A stretch of DNA of 64,000 nucleotides from Harmonia axyridis (Eukaryota > Arthropoda > Insecta > Coleoptera > Coccinellidae), in the NCBI RefSeq assembly GCF_914767665.1, contig NC_059502.1:8990001-9054000 (forward strand), in the 5' to 3' direction. The notes under the pieces were generated by a model. That model was given only the letters and a program-made list of their open reading frames with translations. It was not told where the DNA came from and made no database searches. Position numbers and translations under genes: made by a program. Positions 34,960 through 43,945 of the stretch are shown in pieces (within the stretch, counting starts at the first letter, position 1; each line of letters starts with the position of its first letter).

Positions 34960-35380
34960 AATACTTGACATTTGTCCTTCCGGACATAGAAAGGAAGCGA
35001 CGGCCAATTACCGGACCCGCCGAACCGATGCAAACCGAGGGTTCCGTTCGACCCCTCAACCGTAAAACCACTCCATCCCCAAACTCAACAAGTTGACTCT
35101 AATGCGGCGAAAAAATCGCACTTCGCCTCCGGCGGCATCCGCGTCGTCGTTCCCCAATTAGCGTCGGCAACGTACACGTACCGTCGGGACGCCGTCGACA
35201 AAGGCGCGTAGCCGTCGGCGTCGACACGCCGGCAACAACGGCATAACGACAAACCGAAGAAACACAAAATATCCGACCGCATCGCGGGATCAAACGGGCC
35301 GCGAGCGTGTTGGCCGCGGGCGTTCGGGAACACGGGCGTGTTCGTGGGGATCGAAAAGGGGTTCCGTAACGCGGAAGTAG
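34960..35380. other. GC-rich island, candidate conserved noncoding DNA
   Basis: CpG-dense (CCGGCGGCATCCGCGTCGTC, GTACCGTCGGGACGCCGTCG) and unique-looking. Frames on both strands overlap each other without domain signatures. Confidence 0.45.
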
Positions 35381-36028
35381 TTGGGAAAAATCGAAATAGT
35401 GAAGATTTTTTGAGGTATTCCAGATATTTCGATAGTCGTTGAAAAAAAAGCAGAACAATAAATTCCTTGACGGAAAATCACCAATGTTTCCTAATTGTGG
35501 AGCAAGACTTAAGGAGGTGAAAGTAATCAAAATAAGAAACAAAGTCCCCATAAACATTTGAATGAAAATGTTTCCTCTTCTACAGACATCCGAAAACTCC
35601 ATTCAAACCATAAGAACCAGATTTTGACAGTTTCAACCCGATAATAGACTTTTAAATTTTATATGATTCCATTTGTGTTATTGTTCATACCAAACGAAAA
35701 ATTTTTTTTTTTTTTTGTATACTGTTGTCAAGACGTTCAAGGAAGAGAATTTTTGTTTTTTTTCAGAACTAACAGGCGAACCTCTAGTGAGCCTCTGTTC
35801 ATCATGTTTATTTGCAATATTTTATAGAATATTATATTAGGTTGTGTTGAAAGCAAATAAACTTTATAATTATTATTATAAGCCATAACATTGTTGTGTT
35901 TAGAGATATCGCATGTTTATTATTTATGTATTATTTCTTTGTTGTATCAATATGGGTTAATAAACATCCCCGACTTCAGCCTATACACGTAGGATAGAAA
36001 AATCTCCTCGCCGTCGGCTTCTCACTCC
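35381..36028. other. AT-rich intergenic, nothing recognised
   Basis: A poly-T run lies at about 35702-35717. No repeat or gene recognised. Confidence 0.5.
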
Positions 36029-36224
36029 CCTCTAATACCCGCCACTCACGAAGCGTTTCTTCAAGCGTTTGGTAGCTAGCGTCGAAGAGATTCCAGTCAG
36101 ACAGCTCGGGACACGGCCGTACGACTGTAAATCAGAGTATGAACTTGACTGCCCGACTGGAATCTCTTCGACGCTAGCTACCAAACGCTGGAAGAAACGC
36201 TTCGTGAGTGGCGGGCATAAGAGG
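36029..36224. mobile_element. Foldback MITE with about 75-nt arms
   Basis: The outer ends are CCTCTAATACCCGCCACTCA and, inverted, CCTCTTATGCCCGCCACTCA. The arms continue through GAAGCGTTTCTTC, GCGTTTGGTAGCTAGCGTCG and AAGAGATTCCAGTC, around a 45-bp spacer. The frame read across it is a by-product of the palindrome. It lies just beyond the 3' end of the RLE-type retrotransposon. Confidence 0.85.
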
Positions 36225-36233
36225 AACTTTCAC

Positions 36234-36867
36234 TCAATCCCAGATATTTGAAATATCAGAAGGGTAGAGCTCGGTCGTGTCCGGTTCTTGTGGTCCCCAT
36301 GGTTCTCGTCGAACTTCTGGTCCTCTTACACACGATCTCGCCGATCCTTGGACCTGTCCGTCGCCTCCTAGGAATTTTCTCACCGTCCTTGCAGTTCCTA
36401 AAATAAATTGAGGAAGGATGGAAGAAAAAAAAATGACACAGACATACAGAAGGCTAATGAGTGGGCAAATGAAGTAATACTGGACTCGCAAATTTAGAAA
36501 CTGGAAGTTGGCGCGAAAGGTTGATGAACTAGATAGTAGGTAGCTAAGAGCGAAAGACAAAAGAGCTAAAACCGAAAGGTGGGAAGCAACAAAACCGACA
36601 AAGTTCCTAAAATAAAAGCTTTTTGAATTTTATCACAAATATACTCACTAAGTCCTAATTGCTCGATATTTTTTTTGAGATTTTTGGGTACTATTCCAGT
36701 TGTTGAGATCATAATTGGAATAGTTCTCGTTGATTCCATTCCTCACTGCCGCTTTATCTGAAATTCGAGGTCACTATATTTTGAAATTTTTGAGGTATTT
36801 TGTTATTTGGTATTGCTACGTCGATGATTATTGCTGTCTTTTGATGTTTCTCGACTAGTAACTGACT
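36234..36867 (-). pseudogene. RLE-type non-LTR retrotransposon, C-terminal segment
   Basis: Minus strand, reading from 36867 downward: LVEKHQKTAIIIDVAIPNNK, the second acidic motif (D-V) of a restriction-like endonuclease, then an equivalent of YSDLE..IKR.W (broken), the block IPIMISTTGIVPKNLKK and, near the end, TARTVRKFLGG. The order is that of the C-terminus of R2/R4/CRE-group elements. Stops and frame changes occur. The 3' end is at about 36240. It is separated from its upstream half (39769-39916) by the hairpin array. Confidence 0.8.
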
Positions 36868-39768
36868 GTTTTATCAGTCGAAATTGTACGATCCCGTAGT
36901 TTATAAACTGTACTGCGATCGTACAGTTCCGACTGATAAAACAGTCCGTTCGGTTTCCAGGATGGTCTCCGGTTAGTACTTGTAGTATGGCATATATATA
37001 TTTGGTCTGTTGTGAGGGACTGTTTTATCAGTCAAAATTGTACGATCCCGTAGTTTATAAACTGTACTGCGATCGTACAGTTCCGACTGATAAAACAGTC
37101 CGTTCGGTTTCCAGGATGGTCTCCGGTTGGTACTTGTAGTATGGCATATATATATTTGGTCTGTTGTGAGGGACTGTTTTATCAGTCGAAATTGTACGAT
37201 CCCGTAGTTTATAAACTGTACTGCGATCGTACAGTTCCGACTGATAAAACAGTCCGTTCGGTTTCCAGGATGGTCTCCGGTTGGTACTTGTAGTATGGCA
37301 TATATATATATTTGGTCTGTTGTGAGGGACTGTTTTATCAGTCAAAATTGTACGATCCCGTAGTTTATAAACTGTACTGCGATCGTACAGTTCCGACTGA
37401 TAAAACAGTCCGTTCGGTTTCCAGGATGGTCTCCGGTTGGTACTTGTAGTATGGCATATATATATTTGGTCTGTTGTGAGGGACTGTTTTATCAGTCAAA
37501 ATTGTACGATCCCGTAGTTTATAAACTGTACTGCGATCGTACAGATCCGACTGATAAAACAGTCCGTTCGGTTTCCAGGATGGTCTCCGGTTGGTACTTG
37601 TAGTATGGCATATATATATTTGGTCTGTTGTGAGGGACTGTTTTATCAGTCAAAATTGTACGATCCCGTAGTTTATAAACTGTACTGCGATCGTACAGTT
37701 CCGACTGATAAAACAGTCCGTTCGATTTCCAGGATGGTCTCCGGTTGGTACTTGTAGTATGGCATATATATATTTGGTCTGTTGTGAGGGACTGTTTTAT
37801 CAGTCAAAATTGTACGATCCCGTAGTTTATAAACTGTACTGCGATCGTACAGTTCCGACTGATAACACAGTCCGTTCGGTTTCCAGGATGGTCTCCGGTT
37901 GGTACTTGTAGTATGGCATATATATATTTGGTCTGTTGTGAGGGACTGTTTTATCAGTCGAAATTGTACGATCCCGTAGTTTATAAACTGTACTGCGATC
38001 GTACAGTTCCGACTGATAAAACAGTCCGTTCGGTTTCCAGGATGGTCTCCGGTTGGTACTTGTAGTATGGCATATATATATTGGGTCTGTTGTGAGGGAC
38101 TGTTTTATCAGTCAAAATTGTACGATCCCGTAGTTTATAAACTGTACTGCGATCGTACAGTTCCGACTGATAAAACAGTCCGTTCGGTTTCCAGGATGGT
38201 CTCCGGTTGGTACTTGTAGTATGGCATATATATATTTGGTCTGTAGTGGAGGACTGTTTTATCAGTCAAAATTGTACGATCCCGTAGTTTATAAACTGTA
38301 CTGCGATCGTACAGTTCCGACTGATAAAACAGTCCGTTCGGTTTCCAGGATGGTCTCCGGTTGGTACTTGTAGTATGGCATATATATATTTGGTCTGTTG
38401 TGAGGGACTGTTTTATCAGTCAAAATTGTACGATCCCGTAGTTTATAAACTGTACTGCGATCGTACAGTTCCGACTGATAAAACAGTCCGTTCGGTTTCC
38501 AGGATGGTCTCCGGTTGGTACTTGTAGTATGGCATATATATATTTGGTCTGTTGTGAGGGACTGTTTTATCAGTCAAAATTGTACGATCCCGTAGTTTAT
38601 AAACTGTACTGCGATCGTACAGTTCCGACTGATAAAACAGTCCGTTCGGTTTCCAGGATGGTCTCCGGTTGGTACTTGTAGTATGGCATATATATATTGG
38701 GTCTGTTGTGAGGGACTGTTTTATCAGTCAAAATTGTACGATCCCGTAGTTTATAAACTGTACTGCGATCGTACAGTTCCGACTGATAAAACAGTCCGTT
38801 CGGTTTCCAGGATGGTCTCCGGTTGGTACTTGTAGTATGGCATATATATATTTGGTCTGTTGTGAGGGACTGTTTTATCAGTCAAAATTGTACGATCCCG
38901 TAGTTTATAAACTGTACTGCGATCGTACAGTTCCGACTGATAAAACAGTCCGTTCGGTTTCCAGGATGGTCTCCGGTTGGTACTTGTAGTATGGCATATA
39001 TATATTTGGTCTGTTGTGAGGGACTGTTTTATCAGTCAAAATTGTACGATCCCGTAGTTTATAAACTGTACTGCGATCGTACAGTTCCGACTGATAAAAC
39101 AGTCCGTTCGGTTTCCAGGATGGTCTCCGGTTGGTACTTGTAGTATGGCATATATATATTGGGTCTGTTGTGAGGGACTGTTTTATCAGTCAAAATTGTA
39201 CGATCCCGTAGTTTATAAACTGTACTGCGATCGTACAGTTCCGACTGATAAAACAGTCCGTTCGGTTTCCAGGATGGTCTCCGGTTGGTACTTGTAGTAT
39301 GGCATATATATATTTGGTCTGTTGTGAGGGACTGTTTTATCAGTCAAAATTGTACGATCCCGTAGTTTATAAACTGTACTGCGATCGTACAGTTCCGACT
39401 GATAAAACAGTCCGTTCGGTTTCCAGGATGGTCTCCGGTTGGTACTTGTAGTATGGCATATATATATTTGGTCTGTTGTGAGGGACTGTTTTATCAGTCA
39501 AAATTGTACGATCCCGTAGTTTATAAACTGTACTGCGATCGTACAGTTCCGACTGATAAAACAGTCCGTTCGGTTTTCAGGATGGTCTCCGGTTGGTACT
39601 TGTAGTATGGCATATATATATTTGGTCTGTTGTGAGGGACTGTTTTATCAGTCGAAATTGTACGATCCCGTAGTTTATAAACTGTACTGCGATCGTACAG
39701 TTCCGACTGATAAAACAGTCCGTTCGGTTTCCAGGATGGTCTCCGGTTGGTACTTGTAGTATGGCACT
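36863..39768 (-). repeat. About 19 tandem 154-bp units, each with an 85-nt hairpin, derived from an RLE endonuclease
   Basis: Units start (GGTCTGTTG) at 37004, 37158, 37314, 37468 and then every 154 bp to 39624; the unit at 37158 is 156 bp. A partial unit precedes 37004. Copies differ at only a few positions. Each unit contains GGACTGTTTTATCAGTC and its exact inverse 51 bp later (37017-37033 and 37085-37101 in the first full unit), inner arms TGTACGATC / GATCGTACA, and the palindrome AGTTTATAAACT at the apex. On the minus strand a unit reads YYKYQPETILETE and DRTISTDKTVPHNRPNI, the endonuclease region around the RPD motif, plus an inverted copy of part of it. Confidence 0.95.
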
Positions 39769-39916
39769 TCTTCAAAATGAATTAGTTCTAATATGGTTGC
39801 CAATTCTTGGTGTAGTATTTTTCCTACTGCATCATGTCTCTCTTCATATGCATTTCCTGCAAACATTTGATATCCTCCCGAGATATGTTGGATTGTCTCA
39901 TTCGTTGAACACCCAT
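39769..39916 (-). pseudogene. RLE-type retrotransposon, segment upstream of the array
   Basis: Minus strand reads GCSTNETIQHISGGYQMFAG, then YEERHDAVGKILHQELA, then FEEVPYYKYQPETILETE running into the array. This is the zinc-knuckle (C..C...H...C) and following helix of R2/R4-group proteins; the last Cys appears as Tyr. The fragment is cut at 39917 by the LTR end, so the reverse transcriptase is not in this window. Confidence 0.8.
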
Positions 39917-40185
39917 TGTAACTATTAGATGTAGAACATCCATACATAAATTGGACTGTAAGCTACTGGGTTATGTAGTTCGAAGAACCATAAGATTTTC
40001 CACACTATTTATTGAAGTAAGTCTATATATACAATTACACAATTTACACTTTACAAGATTCGCTTAACTAGTTATCGAAAACTATGAATCAGTTCCACGC
40101 ACTTATCCAATTACAATTTACCGACTTGGGTACTAACGAAGATTTTGGTGACTGTGACTGATGACCGTTGAACACTGCGTTCATG
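39917..40185 (-). mobile_element. LTR of a BEL/Pao-like element, left copy (3' LTR)
   Basis: Starts TGTAACTATTAGATGTAGAA and matches 42229-42512 closely for about 215 bp (GGGTTATGTAGTTCGAAG, AAGTCTATATATACAATTAC, AGTTATCGAAAACTATG). Similarity then weakens to a shared GAACACTG word at 40170 and 42493. The left edge is sharp and interrupts the RLE-type retrotransposon. Strand is inferred from gag. Confidence 0.8.
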
Positions 40186-40769
40186 CAAATTTGATAGAAT
40201 TTCTTATTCTGTTAAGAAAATCCTATCAGTACATTTGATATTTCGGAGTGAAATGAACAAAACAATGAACTTTTGACTTAGCGCCCGCTATCGAAAGCAG
40301 CAAAAACAAATTCATCATGAGTTTATTTTGTCCTCAATCAACAAGATATTATCTTTCAGACGACAGTTAATTTGCTCGAAAATGTTGAGCCAAACTGAAG
40401 TTACGGGCATTTCAATCAGTGAGATATCTTTCACCTACCTTTATTTGATGTCGTAAAAGTGACAATTCAAAAAGATAGAGAATTTTCCAAGGATTACAGT
40501 GATGATATTTCTTTTTCAACTTGATATAAAACATTTTCGAGTAAAATGCATTTTTCTACTCCACGATAGCTATTACGCCCCCTAGGTAGAGGTATGAACT
40601 TCTAAACAATTTCCAGTATGTTTTCTTGTACACTTTAGTGATAAAATTTTTTACCGCTAGTCTCTACGATGAGTGGATCCTGAGATATAGCGGTTTACCT
40701 CGCTAATTTGCCCACCCTGTACATTATGACCCAAAGTAAGGCAATTCAGACAAGCATTCTTTTCTTTCA
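40186..40769. other. Interior of the LTR element, no protein recognised
   Basis: AT-rich with no frame matching protease, reverse transcriptase, RNase H or integrase. A full BEL/Pao element needs several kb of pol here, so pol has been deleted or replaced. A CCACCCTGTACATT word lies at about 40712. Confidence 0.55.
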
Positions 40770-41768
40770 CTAGACGACTAGACTGTGACGATCGTTAGGA
40801 GACAAATTCAAAAATTTTCTACACGAATATATCTTATGTTCATCCGTATTACACATAAGACATTTGAAAAATTCACTTTTGTTCGTTCTGTTCGACGTGT
40901 TAGCATGATAAGAATTAGTGTGGGCATATTTAGGGGAAGTTTTGATTTTTGAATGACCTGTTTGTTCGGTTGAACCTGAATTTTCGAGTACCTTATATTT
41001 CTTTTCTAAAAAACCAATAAATTCTGGGAGCGTTGGAAAATCTGAAGTATTCTTTTCTTCTTCAAATTCTTTTTTCATTGTAAAATCCAATTTCTGGGTG
41101 AAAATTTGTATGAGAATTAAATCCGTTAATTTCTCCGATAAATTATACGTTTTCAAGGCAGCGATATTTGTCTTTTTTTGAGTTATGAAATCTCTTATCG
41201 TGTGTTCGTTACTTTTCGTCAAGAAGGGAACATTCAATAGTTTTCGAATATAAGCGTTGACAATAAGATATGGGTTATCATATCTGTCTTTCAAAGTGTT
41301 AATCGCAATGTTAAAATTTAAACTTATAACTTCCAAGTTTTCAATTACTTGTAAAGGTTCTTTCGATAAGGCTGATTTTAAATACATCAACCGTTGGATG
41401 TCACACAAATTGTCGTTATCTGTTATGAGGGCGTTGAATAGTTCAAAGAAACTCGGCCATTGTTTAATATCACCCGAGAAGTTAGGAATCGAAATTTCCG
41501 GTAACTTCATACTAGAATGAGTTGTGGGCTTATTAGGATTTTGATTTCGTGAGTTTTCGAACTGATTCATAGTTCTCGTTGCCATAGATATAACCTTAAA
41601 ATACTTAGTTTCTACAATATCTCTGTCCCCTTCATATGAGGCAGAGTCAAATAACTCCAACTGAATTTGAACATGTTCACAATCTTTGAAGATTTGCTCT
41701 AATTGACTTTTACGAACACTACATTCTTCTCTATCTTTAAGATCATCTTGGCCGAACCAATTGACCAT
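40770..41768 (-). CDS. BEL/Pao-like Gag protein (DUF1759-type), 332 residues
   Basis: The longest open frame of the window, starting MVNWFGQDDLKDREE. The middle carries the conserved LPEISIPNFSGDIKQWPSFF, LMYLKSALSKEP and LKDRYDNPYLIVNAYIRKLL stretch typical of DUF1759 Gag of BEL/Pao elements. Near the C-terminus FFKCLMCNTDEHKIYSCRKF is a zinc-knuckle-like C..C....H....C motif. It would form the particle and bind element RNA. The frame is intact, but no pol follows, so the element is at best defective. A minus-strand frame just upstream (41815-42177) might be an N-terminal extension separated by a stop. Confidence 0.85.
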   Translation of the reverse strand: MVNWFGQDDLKDREECSVRKSQLEQIFKDCEHVQIQLELFDSASYEGDRDIVETKYFKVISMATRTMNQFENSRNQNPNKPTTHSSMKLPEISIPNFSGDIKQWPSFFELFNALITDNDNLCDIQRLMYLKSALSKEPLQVIENLEVISLNFNIAINTLKDRYDNPYLIVNAYIRKLLNVPFLTKSNEHTIRDFITQKKTNIAALKTYNLSEKLTDLILIQIFTQKLDFTMKKEFEEEKNTSDFPTLPEFIGFLEKKYKVLENSGSTEQTGHSKIKTSPKYAHTNSYHANTSNRTNKSEFFKCLMCNTDEHKIYSCRKFLNLSPNDRHSLVV

Positions 41769-42228
41769 TCTAGTTAATTAACTTTTTAGTACAGCTCTTT
41801 GTTTAACCAAATTTTCAATATAAGACATTTTGAACAACAACAAGAATTAAGGAAATATATAAGATAAATAAAAATTCTAAAATTGACTTATCACTCTCCA
41901 AAACTGCTTGCACTAGAACCAAAATGGATACAGGACAGGAACGATTCTTGATATATGCAAATTCACCACGCTTTGCGCATGCGTTGTTGAATTTAACCTT
42001 TAAGTTGTTAAACAATATGTCAGCTTCAGGCACGTGGGTTTTTTGATACTTTGTAATTGTAGATAAGATGTTTGATAATTGTAGAATTGTCAATGAGGTT
42101 GATAATTTCTTCAGGGATATCTCCAATTTATATACGGCTTCAACTAGGATCACTCTATATTCAGCTCGAAGGATCACTTTGTCCGGCTCGAAGGATCAAA
42201 TTTATTTTCGGCTCGAAGGATCAATTTA
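41769..42228 (-). promoter_or_regulatory. 5' leader of the LTR element with a triple GATCCTTCGAGC motif
   Basis: Between the 5' LTR and gag. On the minus strand, directly after the LTR, the word GATCCTTCGAGC occurs three times (plus-strand GCTCGAAGGATC at about 42165, 42186 and 42211). The copy nearest the LTR is at the usual primer-binding-site position. The 120-residue frame 41815-42177 here has no domain that I recognise. Confidence 0.5.
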
Positions 42229-42512
42229 TGTAACTATTAGATGTAGAACATCCATACATAAATTTGACTGTAAGGTACTGGGTTATGTAGTTCGAAGGAC
42301 CATAAGATTTTTCACACTATTAATTGAAGTAAGTCTATATATACAATTACACAATTTACACTTTACAAGATTCGCTCAACTAGTTATCGAAAACTATGAA
42401 TCAGTTCCACGCACTTATTCAATTACAATTAACCGACTTTTCTAACCACGTGGCGACAAGGCCAATATTTAACTAACTTGAAATGTGCAAGCTGAACACT
42501 GTGTCTCAAGGG
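42229..42512 (-). mobile_element. LTR of the BEL/Pao-like element, right copy (5' LTR)
   Basis: Begins (plus strand) TGTAACTATTAGATGTAGAA and tracks the left LTR with few differences to about 42437, then loosely to GAACACTGTGTCTCA near 42507. The exact right edge and the target duplication are not resolved. No RLE-type retrotransposon sequence is visible beyond it. Confidence 0.75.
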
Positions 42513-43784
42513 GCGAGAGCAACGACGAACTATACTATACTGTACTTCAATACCCCACCTCGACACCGATCCACTTTTTGGTCGAACCATAGAAAAAGGT
42601 TAAGAACATAGAAGTGTCACAGATAAAACGGACATAGTTAAAATACCATTATAGCCAGCCGTCATTATAAGGACGACTGGGCGCAACGCTCTCATAAAGT
42701 GCGCAGAATTATCTGTAACTAACTTCAGGGGTGAATCTTTGGACAATGGCGGCGCTCAGTTCTACGAACTCTGATCAAAACTGAACACCCATATCGGTAT
42801 CGATCGTCAGTAATAGTTCGATCCTCAATGATATGCTTGGGTTCGTTTCAAGTGAATAGAACCTTATCGTTTGAAACCATTTTTGGTTTAAAATTGTGAC
42901 GATAGACCAATCTGTTCGGTGAACGAGCGCTCAAAACTAAAAACGCTCGATAAAAGAGCCAGTATCTACCTTCCGCCATTCTGAAAATCCTTCTCCATCG
43001 TGCGAATCTCCTCCAAGTCTTCTTCTCCTGGACTGGGACCCGTTTTAATTAATGACCGAACGTTCTGCAAATTTAATTAAGGCCAATCGAACATCTACCG
43101 TCCGCCATCAAGATATGCCTGCTCACCGCTATCTTTAGGTACGTTATTTGTTAGACCTACCGTCTTTCGGTTTTTTCGCAAGAATCTGGGAGGATTGGGT
43201 TTTTTCCGCATAGGCAGCGACATCTATCACGATCCTCGATTTTTATCTACCGGTTCTCTATCGGGTAGATATTTTGTTGATTCGGCTTATCGTAACTTGC
43301 TTTATCAGTTAGATCCCCGTTATCACTCAATTATAATTGAATTGAATTTATCCCTCAAAAATTATTAACAACACTTTAGCAGAAGAAACCAGCTTGAATA
43401 CCACAAAGTCTGCAAAAACTTAAATATGAAATTCTCCCTAAAATTTTACATTCTCCTACTCCAAACAAAATATTAACAATCAGAAGAAGGAAATCAACAT
43501 TTGTCCTATAAAACTACTAAACTTATGTACAATGTACATATGACACTAGAATTAAAAACTTGTAATAGGGGCGATATATAAGACATAATATGACAGATTT
43601 CATCAGCGCGGAAGTTAAACCATCTGGACCAGGACTTATGTACACCCTAAGAAGAAAATATTAGTTATAAGTTCGTTTTCATCAACAGGCTCAAGAAATA
43701 TCAGAACTGGGTATATTGAAAATATTGTCGGTGACTTTTAGAATGATTCTATAAGCAAAAGATCAGTTTTCCAAATTGATTTGT
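42513..43784. other. Intergenic with a GC-rich island (about 42960-43260)
   Basis: The island holds GAATCTCCTCCAAGTC, AATTAATGACCGAACG, AATTTAATTAAGGCC, CTACCGTCCGCCATC and TTATCTACCGGTTC. AT-core homeodomain-like sites (AATTAAT, TTTAATTAA) lie in CpG context. No gene or transposon recognised. Confidence 0.4.
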
Positions 43785-43945
43785 TTCCTCGGGCAGTCGA
43801 CCTCCGCGTTTTGACGACGCTATCTAACCAATCACAATTCTAGCAATCACGTAGCTCCACCCAGCTACGCGATTGCTGAAATTGCGATTGGTTAGATAAA
43901 GTCGTTGAAACGCGGCGGTCGACGGAGACTGTCTCTAGACGTAAT
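43785..43945. mobile_element. Foldback MITE with about 65-nt arms
   Basis: The left arm (about 43794-43855: GTCGACCTCCGCGTTTTGAC, TATCTAACCAATC, AGCAATCACGTAGCT) pairs with the right arm (about 43863-43930), leaving a loop of under 10 nt. Mismatches are scattered, so it is not a recent palindrome. Confidence 0.8.

Noticed and set aside
35085..35602. 167-residue minus-strand frame
   Set aside because: Cys/Arg-rich antisense-like translation of a CpG island joined to AT-rich DNA; no domain.
36863..39768. Regular repeats suggesting a CRISPR array
   Set aside because: The whole 154-bp unit is repeated with no unique spacers, the context is an insect retrotransposon, and the unit encodes part of its endonuclease.
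37055..39775. Open frames of 84-96 residues inside the array taken as genes
   Set aside because: They arise from unit length and palindromes; 154 is not a multiple of 3, so the frame changes each unit.
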